Source of the DNA: Pseudomonadales bacterium
GTDB taxonomy: Bacteria; Pseudomonadota; Gammaproteobacteria; Pseudomonadales; Azotimanducaceae
NCBI GenBank assembly: GCA_019090615.1
Contig: JAHRVQ010000033.1
Coordinates: forward strand, 1 to 64,000
Direction: 5' to 3'
Length of the DNA: 64,000 nt
In this document: in pieces, positions 59,601 to 64,000 of the stretch
Position numbering within the stretch: position 1 is the first letter of the stretch
How the letters are laid out: each line of letters opens with the position of its first letter
Translations under genes and position numbers: made by a program
The notes under the pieces: model-generated
What the model was told of the DNA's origin: nothing
The model's input: only the letters and a program-made list of their open reading frames with translations
Database searches by the model: none

Positions 59601-62541
59601 CGGCAGCGATGCAGCATTCACCCTGAACACCGCAAATCAAAATGCCATCAACAATCGTTCCACCTGTCTAATCACTGATTTCAGCACATTTTGTGGCGCT
59701 GTTTTTACTGCCGGCCTGCAAATCTCTAACAGCGATGGAACAGTCGAGTTCGAAGCAAGTGGCCAACTACTTGCCAACCCAAGCAGTGTGCTTATTACCC
59801 CGTCAATCAACAAAAATCACAGTAGTAGCTGCGATACGACTCAATGTACAGCCGGTGAAAACCAGTCTGAGGCGCCAATTTTCCCGACCTTTTTGACCTC
59901 CAGCACCACTACTGACCTGGATATTTCCAGCGACCAGACCATTGGTAATAGCGGTGTAAACGCTTATCGAACAGTGACAGTGCGCAGTAATCAAAGTTTA
60001 GATTTTTCAACCGCTCAAAGCAGTTATATAATCGACACACTAACCGTAGAAAATAGCGGCACAGTCAATTTTGTCGCTGGCGATTATTATATCGCTGACC
60101 TTAAAACTGACAATAGCGATTTAACGCTGAATGTCGTTGGCCCAGGTACAGTGCGGATTTATTCCACCGCTGATATTAAGTTTAAAAACAATGCCATCGT
60201 TAATTCTCCTTCAGCTGCCAATGCTGGCACAGCTTCTGTATTATATGTGCATTCACAAAACAATCTCAAAATCGAATCTGGCGCTACGATCACCGGTTTT
60301 TTAGTCGCCCAAAACGATTTTGAGGCAAAGGGTTCATCTACTGTATTCGGCGCAGTATCTGCCGGTGAAAAAATAAAACTAAAAGATACTGCCACCCTGA
60401 CCTATATCAACAACGAAATTACCAGTACCGATTTCGGTGCCTCTTGCAGTCAAATTGATCCAGCCAATAGCCTTAACTATTTCACCTTAAACCATGATGG
60501 CAATGGAATTAATTGCGTATCTGAAACACTGGTAATAACCGCCCGTAAATCCAGCGGTGATATTCAGGATAGCTACGCAGAAACGGTAACCCTTGACACC
60601 CAATCAAGCAAAGGCAGCTGGAGTCTGGTAGCTGGCAACGGTACCTTTTTAGATGCCACCAATAACGATGGCCTGGCCAGTTATAGCTATAGCGACCTGG
60701 ATGACGGTATAGCCAGTTTTGGCCTCAACTACTCTGAAGGTGCCGCGAGCCTGGACGTCGACATTTTTCAGACTTCAAATTCAACCCTGCGGGACGATGA
60801 TTCAGAAGCTACTTTAACCTTTAACCCGAGCGGTTTCAGTTTTACTCAATCAGTCCTGACCAACCCGCCACCAACACCGATTAACGATCCTTTAATCACT
60901 CAAACAGCAGGCAGTGAATTTAATTTACATATCACGGCCTTCGGTCAAACTGCCGATGACCCTGACTGCGGTATTATTGAAGCTTATACCTCGGATCAGA
61001 GCATTGCCTTCTGGGCTGATTACGAGAATCCAACTACCGGCACCTTAACACCCACAATTAACAGCACGATTGTTGCAACTAACCAGTCATCGGCTGCCGG
61101 ACAGACTATTAACTTTTCCAACGGTCAGGCAATGGTGCTGGTCAAGTACAAAGATGTGGGCCAGATTCAACTGCATGGCCAGGATTTAGCCCAGACAGGC
61201 ATAACAGGTGCCACCAATATTTTTCTTGTTAAACCCTCGGACCTGATCATCACTGAAATAAAAACAGCGCTGGGTAGCAGTAATCCGGGTGCAACATCCG
61301 CAACCGGCAACGGTTTTGTTGCTGCTGGCGAGGCCTTCACCGTTGTCGTTGAAGCCCGCGACGCAGAGAATGCAGTAACGCCGAATTTTGGCCGAGAACT
61401 GGTGCCAGAGGGTATTGAGATTACGTCAACGGCGCTAGTAATACCGGCCGGCGGTATCAACGGCTCTGCCAATGATGGCAAAATTGGCAATAGTAGCGCT
61501 TTTTCAGCTACAGCAATCGCCGGTGTCTTTGCAGGCAATAATTTTAGCTTTGATGAGTACGGCATTATCACCCTGCAGGCAAGTATTGCCGATGATGACT
61601 ACCTCGGCGGCGGTGAAATATCAGGCAGCGTATCTGGCAATGTTGGGCGATTTTACCCCGCCAGTTTTACCTTGGATTCAAGCAGCGTTGTCGCCGCCTG
61701 TAATAACTTCACCTATATGGATCAGCCAGAAATCATGATCAGCTATAACCTACAGGCGCTCGATACACTGGGCGCTCAACTGAGCAATTATGATGCCGGT
61801 TTATTGGGTAGCAGCGCTGTCGCCATACCAGTTTTTCACATTGAAAACGACAACCAGGGCGTTGATCTAAGTAGCCGACTTGCAGTGACATCTAGCACCT
61901 GGGTTAACGGCAGTTATCAACTGACTAACATCAATCAACAATTTAATCGCGCCACCAGCCCAGACGGCCCTTTCACATCGCTTCAGCTGGGTGTCTCCAT
62001 CACTGATAACCTGGACACGCTGAAAATTACCAATGCCAACATGAACCCCAGCACCAGCAATGATTGTACAGCTATCTCTGACTGCGATACCAGAGCCTTA
62101 TCCGGTACGACCAACCTGCATTACGGCCGAATGGTATTAAGCAATGCTTTTGGCCCAGAAACCGAACCACTCGCCATACCACTAAGCACGCAATATTTTA
62201 CTGAAAATGGCAATTTTGTGGAGAATACAAATGACGATTGTAGCGCCTATATTAATAGCGCTAGCACACTGAGCAATTATCAGGATGGTTTGGGTAGCCT
62301 AAGTATTATATCACCCACCAGCTTCGAATTTGTTGTTAACGGGTCTGCTACGCCAGGCAACAGAATAACCCTGTCAGCACCTGGGGCGAATAATACCGGC
62401 AGTGTTGACATAAGCTACAGCGTACCCGCATGGCTTAAATATAATTGGCAGGGCAGTGGCGATGAAGATCCCCAAGCGACCGCTTCCTATGGCCATTTTC
62501 GCGGTCATGACAAGGTCATCTATTGGCGCGAAGTCTTCTAG
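56647..62541 (+). CDS. MshQ-like surface protein with internal repeats
   Basis: A 1964-residue exported protein starting with GTG. A hydrophobic segment (about 28-45) serves as signal. Three repeat units start with a Cys at residues 47, 404 and 761. The first two are exactly 357 residues long. Each has a polymer-forming β-helix part (FTGSGPFHINTLTVEDDADV, RKIHINEHDGGEPEDLRIYL), and the first two end in a Calx-β domain (FSYTTQDGTATAGSDYTAKT). A fourth, diverged copy of the β-helix part follows at about 1010-1260. The last 700 residues match the DUF6701/MshQ C-terminus, ending with a characteristic YNWQGSGDEDPQATASYGHF. MshQ proteins are linked to type IV (MSHA) pili. No other pilus gene is here. 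Confidence 0.85.
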   Translation: MLIRVLRFKPVSLQFFFITLRCNLLLTRVLPGLILLLTNFSVTAASCGLIDSRYALYSNSSLSLASNIKINSKNIVDGTTVGTAGLNPDGTVTTSSINIPGLDPASFPSNTATTDLDEANSPLNANTAVFYDQVNIGTREEFRFTGSGPFHINTLTVEDDADVYFSAGTYYINTLILRDTTHLRLDAGPVNLHIGNSLDLNDRKIHINEHDGGEPEDLRIYLHTNASITNSGSNDDNKIKAIIIGVNNGPIKFGPKLSFDGVILSDNDITIDTKSRFDLNSSMQSVIGAISTCDTAGSVVASISSISVVPGANAIVSITLSGTSASDTVFSYTTQDGTATAGSDYTAKTGSITISAGNTSAQITINTSATAQTGEAFSINLSSSDVSLNNTSATATFSAPAGACSLIDSRYGLYSTVGLNLGSGITINNNGVASGNAMGTSGLDPNGSIITSSISVPGFDPVNFPANNSTTNLDDTNSPLTDNSAVFYDLVRVNDNKELQFTGSGPFHINTLIVEDDADVYFSAGIYYIDTLILRDTTHIRLNNGPVQLHIGSELDLDDRKIHINEHDGGEADDLRIYLHENATVTDSGSNDDNKIKAIFIGNNNGPIQFGSQLKFEGLIISENTITVGNDADLELDSTLKTAIDAVTTCDAAGTLSLSISSVSMMPGNDATFSLALSATTGTDIVINYATQDGTATAGSDYTSDSGTVTIAAGSLTTLISINTSSTATVGENFSINLTSNDVSLSVATALASFTGAAGACGLLNSTYGLYSTTSLALGTNTTINTIAVTSGTTSGSVGLDVSAAITATSISIPGLDPSGFPTNSSTTDIDETSSPIDGTTEKFFDEVVVNDNQVLTFNGNGPFHIKTLTIEDDADVYLSAGTYYIDTLILRDTTHIRLSNAPVALHIGTELNLADQKIHINEHEAGSPENLLIYLHANAVITGGASNTEAKIRAVIVGVDNGVIDFGDKLKFSGIILSENDLTFGSDAAFTLNTANQNAINNRSTCLITDFSTFCGAVFTAGLQISNSDGTVEFEASGQLLANPSSVLITPSINKNHSSSCDTTQCTAGENQSEAPIFPTFLTSSTTTDLDISSDQTIGNSGVNAYRTVTVRSNQSLDFSTAQSSYIIDTLTVENSGTVNFVAGDYYIADLKTDNSDLTLNVVGPGTVRIYSTADIKFKNNAIVNSPSAANAGTASVLYVHSQNNLKIESGATITGFLVAQNDFEAKGSSTVFGAVSAGEKIKLKDTATLTYINNEITSTDFGASCSQIDPANSLNYFTLNHDGNGINCVSETLVITARKSSGDIQDSYAETVTLDTQSSKGSWSLVAGNGTFLDATNNDGLASYSYSDLDDGIASFGLNYSEGAASLDVDIFQTSNSTLRDDDSEATLTFNPSGFSFTQSVLTNPPPTPINDPLITQTAGSEFNLHITAFGQTADDPDCGIIEAYTSDQSIAFWADYENPTTGTLTPTINSTIVATNQSSAAGQTINFSNGQAMVLVKYKDVGQIQLHGQDLAQTGITGATNIFLVKPSDLIITEIKTALGSSNPGATSATGNGFVAAGEAFTVVVEARDAENAVTPNFGRELVPEGIEITSTALVIPAGGINGSANDGKIGNSSAFSATAIAGVFAGNNFSFDEYGIITLQASIADDDYLGGGEISGSVSGNVGRFYPASFTLDSSSVVAACNNFTYMDQPEIMISYNLQALDTLGAQLSNYDAGLLGSSAVAIPVFHIENDNQGVDLSSRLAVTSSTWVNGSYQLTNINQQFNRATSPDGPFTSLQLGVSITDNLDTLKITNANMNPSTSNDCTAISDCDTRALSGTTNLHYGRMVLSNAFGPETEPLAIPLSTQYFTENGNFVENTNDDCSAYINSASTLSNYQDGLGSLSIISPTSFEFVVNGSATPGNRITLSAPGANNTGSVDISYSVPAWLKYNWQGSGDEDPQATASYGHFRGHDKVIYWREVF
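56785..57855 (+). repeat. MshQ-like repeat unit 1 (357 codons)
   Basis: It runs from the Cys codon TGC at 56785 to the base before the equivalent Cys codon at 57856, 1071 bp. The end of the unit is a Calx-β domain. Confidence 0.75.
57856..58926 (+). repeat. MshQ-like repeat unit 2 (357 codons)
   Basis: 1071 bp, exactly the length of unit 1. Segments such as FTGSGPFHINTLIVEDDADV and GSNDDNKIKAIFIGNNNG are nearly identical to unit 1. Confidence 0.75.
58927..59690 (+). repeat. MshQ-like repeat unit 3, without Calx-β part
   Basis: It begins CGLLNSTYGLYSTTSLALG and retains DDADVYLSAGTYYIDTLILR and RDTTHIRLSNAPVALHIGTE. It stops after the β-helix segment, so the Calx-β part is missing. Confidence 0.65.
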
Positions 62542-62633
62542 ATTATAGAGCGCCAGAGGCATTTTCTGACTAGTAATAATTGCCAAATTAGCTACACTTT
62601 TCGAACAGGTAATAGCCCAGACTGGAAGTGTTA

Positions 62634-63797
62634 ATGCAATTATTTAGTCCAACTGAAGTAGAAAGTCTACAAATGTTTGAGCTTTTAGCCGACGTCACAG
62701 AAAACGTTGATGAATGTGAAATCGTACTGGTCATGCTCGAACATGATCACCACAACATGAAGCTATATGCGACATTGCTCCAATCCATTAACAACGTTAG
62801 ATCAAAGATGCATATTGCCTGTATGGAACCGATGATCCCACTTATTGTGGCCATAGAAAATGTATTAGCGTTACAGGAGCAAGGGGAATTCAACTTTAAT
62901 AGCCTGGTATCCGATCTGGCATTAACTACCCTTGAACTGGTACAGAATTTTGTTGATGATTGTGCCCATCACGAATGCGCAAAATACGATTCAGACCTAC
63001 TAGCCAGGGTCGTTAACCTGTTGTCCGAGATTAAAGGCAGCAACCAGGCTAAGCATCAGCAATTAATTACCCAGGCGTTACTGGAACTAGACCCGACACT
63101 TGGCATCGATATTAAGTCTCCTTCTACAGCCACAATTGAGCCACTAAAGTCCGAAACCACCACCTCATTACAGCTCGAATTAAATAATCAGTCACAGATG
63201 ACCGCTGATCTTGAATTTTTCAAAGATATTATGACGCCAATCGAAAAACGCATCAACAATTGGGCAGGACGTAGCGCTCGCCAAACGATGCTTGCAGCAA
63301 GTTTAAATCAGGCGGCGGGACTACCTGTCGATGCCCAACAACTAACTGCTGCCGTGCTACTACACGATATTGGTATGCCCCTGATGCCGTTAAAACTATT
63401 GGACAAACAATCTAAACTGAACGATCAGGAAATCGAACATTTACGCAGCCATATCAATGCCGCCATGGCATTCGTGCAGGATATGCACCATTGGGATGAA
63501 GCGATGGGTTTTATCACCGATCATCACGAACGTTTTGACGGCAGTGGCTACCCAAGGGGAGCCAAAGGCACTGAAATATCCGAAGGTGCAAAAATACTGG
63601 CCATTGTCGATTCATTTGAAGCTATGACCCATGAGCGTTCACAAGTTACCCATTACAAACGCCCTTTGGTGCATGCAGCAAAAGAAATAGAACTAAATAG
63701 TGGTACTCAATTTTGTCCTTTCTGGGTGAATATTTTTAAAGATGTGTTCAAAACACTACTACGTAGAAAGCGTCATATTACTGAGTCCACTATCTAA
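62634..63797 (+). CDS. HD-GYP domain protein
   Basis: A 387-residue protein with an HD-GYP domain in its C-terminal half: LLHDIGMPLMPLKLLDKQSK (HD and G-x-P), LRSHINAAMAFVQDM, ITDHHERFDGSGYPRG (HHE-x-x-x-G-x-G-Y-P) and KILAIVDSFEAMTHERS. The metal-binding His/Asp set is present, so c-di-GMP phosphodiesterase activity is likely. The N-terminal half is helical and unrecognised (LVMLEHDHHNMKLYATLLQS). ATG 62634 is chosen; GTG 62628 is an alternative. It would oppose the diguanylate cyclase at 53848. Confidence 0.88.
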   Translation: MQLFSPTEVESLQMFELLADVTENVDECEIVLVMLEHDHHNMKLYATLLQSINNVRSKMHIACMEPMIPLIVAIENVLALQEQGEFNFNSLVSDLALTTLELVQNFVDDCAHHECAKYDSDLLARVVNLLSEIKGSNQAKHQQLITQALLELDPTLGIDIKSPSTATIEPLKSETTTSLQLELNNQSQMTADLEFFKDIMTPIEKRINNWAGRSARQTMLAASLNQAAGLPVDAQQLTAAVLLHDIGMPLMPLKLLDKQSKLNDQEIEHLRSHINAAMAFVQDMHHWDEAMGFITDHHERFDGSGYPRGAKGTEISEGAKILAIVDSFEAMTHERSQVTHYKRPLVHAAKEIELNSGTQFCPFWVNIFKDVFKTLLRRKRHITESTI

Positions 63798-63907
63798 ACC
63801 GTCTCTCCCGACCCTGTATTATTTAAGCGCCATTCATCTCGTCTATACTCAGAGATAGGAAGTAATTCCTCACCATCGTAAAATCGTACCTTCGCTATAG
63901 ATGCCAT

Positions 63908-64000
63908 ATGAGCTCAAGCAAGACCTCAAAGATTGATCATCCACGCTGGCATTTAATCTATTTTGTACTTGCAGCTTTCGATGTCATCACCGTTATAGCC
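63908..64000 (+). CDS. Membrane protein N-terminus, cut by window edge
   Basis: The frame is open to the last base: MSSSKTSKIDHPRWHLIYFV then LAAFDVITVIA. A hydrophobic segment follows a short polar start, as in sensor histidine kinases or cyclases of this type (HxxWHLIYF.LAAFD). Only 31 codons are visible. Confidence 0.55.
   Translation, partial: MSSSKTSKIDHPRWHLIYFVLAAFDVITVIA

Overview
The window reads as a chromosomal segment of a marine-type gammaproteobacterium. The evidence is four PEP-CTERM (exosortase-sorted) proteins, a two-partner secretion pair, an MshQ-like pilus protein, an RhlE-type helicase, acyl-CoA and haloalkane degradation genes, and HD-GYP, HDOD and GGDEF signalling proteins. 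A Cellvibrionales-like lineage is a guess. No rRNA, tRNA or CRISPR array was seen.

Layout. 0-5 kb: a PEP-CTERM protein, then a nearly complete but frameshifted IS1380-like element and a broken IS91-like transposase. 5-22 kb: a decayed accessory island. It holds a HAD hydrolase, an amidase remnant, five HigBA-type loci (one reduced to an orphan antitoxin), a Phd/PIN toxin-antitoxin pair, an IDH-like enzyme with an internal duplication, a two-gene unknown operon, an MFS carrier between two IS6-family relics, a NucS-like nuclease, and relics of IS3, IS66, IS6 and integrase-type elements. Several copies of a long non-coding repeat (called R1 here) are scattered through it. 22-28 kb: a YgjP-like metallopeptidase, two more PEP-CTERM genes, an IS4 relic and a three-gene lipoprotein operon. 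28-35 kb: an RND/MMPL exporter with an MlaC-like partner, an RhlE-like helicase, an FtsZ-derived protein lacking the GTP-binding region, and a fourth PEP-CTERM protein. 35-45 kb: a divergent GlxA-type regulator/DJ-1 pair, a TpsB-TpsA operon whose TpsA ends in a CHAT protease domain, and an HDOD-GAF protein. 45-64 kb: broken genes, then ordinary metabolism and signalling (acyl-CoA dehydrogenase, MFS, DnaQ-like exonuclease, haloalkane dehalogenase, diguanylate cyclase, RpiB, enoyl-CoA hydratase), a 1964-residue MshQ-like protein with 357-residue repeats, and an HD-GYP protein.

What stands out. (1) The four intact higBA loci share one promoter design: TTGAC[A/G], 17 bp, a -10 box, then 6-7 bp to the toxin start codon, with a palindrome over the promoter. 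This predicts leaderless toxin mRNAs. (2) The IS91-like gene is broken by two near-identical 14-bp inserts in opposite orientation, plus a third 13-bp insert. A 13-bp insert also explains the IS1380 frameshift. (3) R1 looks like an undescribed MITE-like repeat with a hairpin, and its copies border several gene breakpoints. (4) A tubulin/FtsZ pseudo-enzyme and a secreted TPS-CHAT fusion are the most unusual proteins. (5) Exact tandem duplications of 12-14 bp recur between genes.

All family assignments come from reading the translated sequence. No database search was run.
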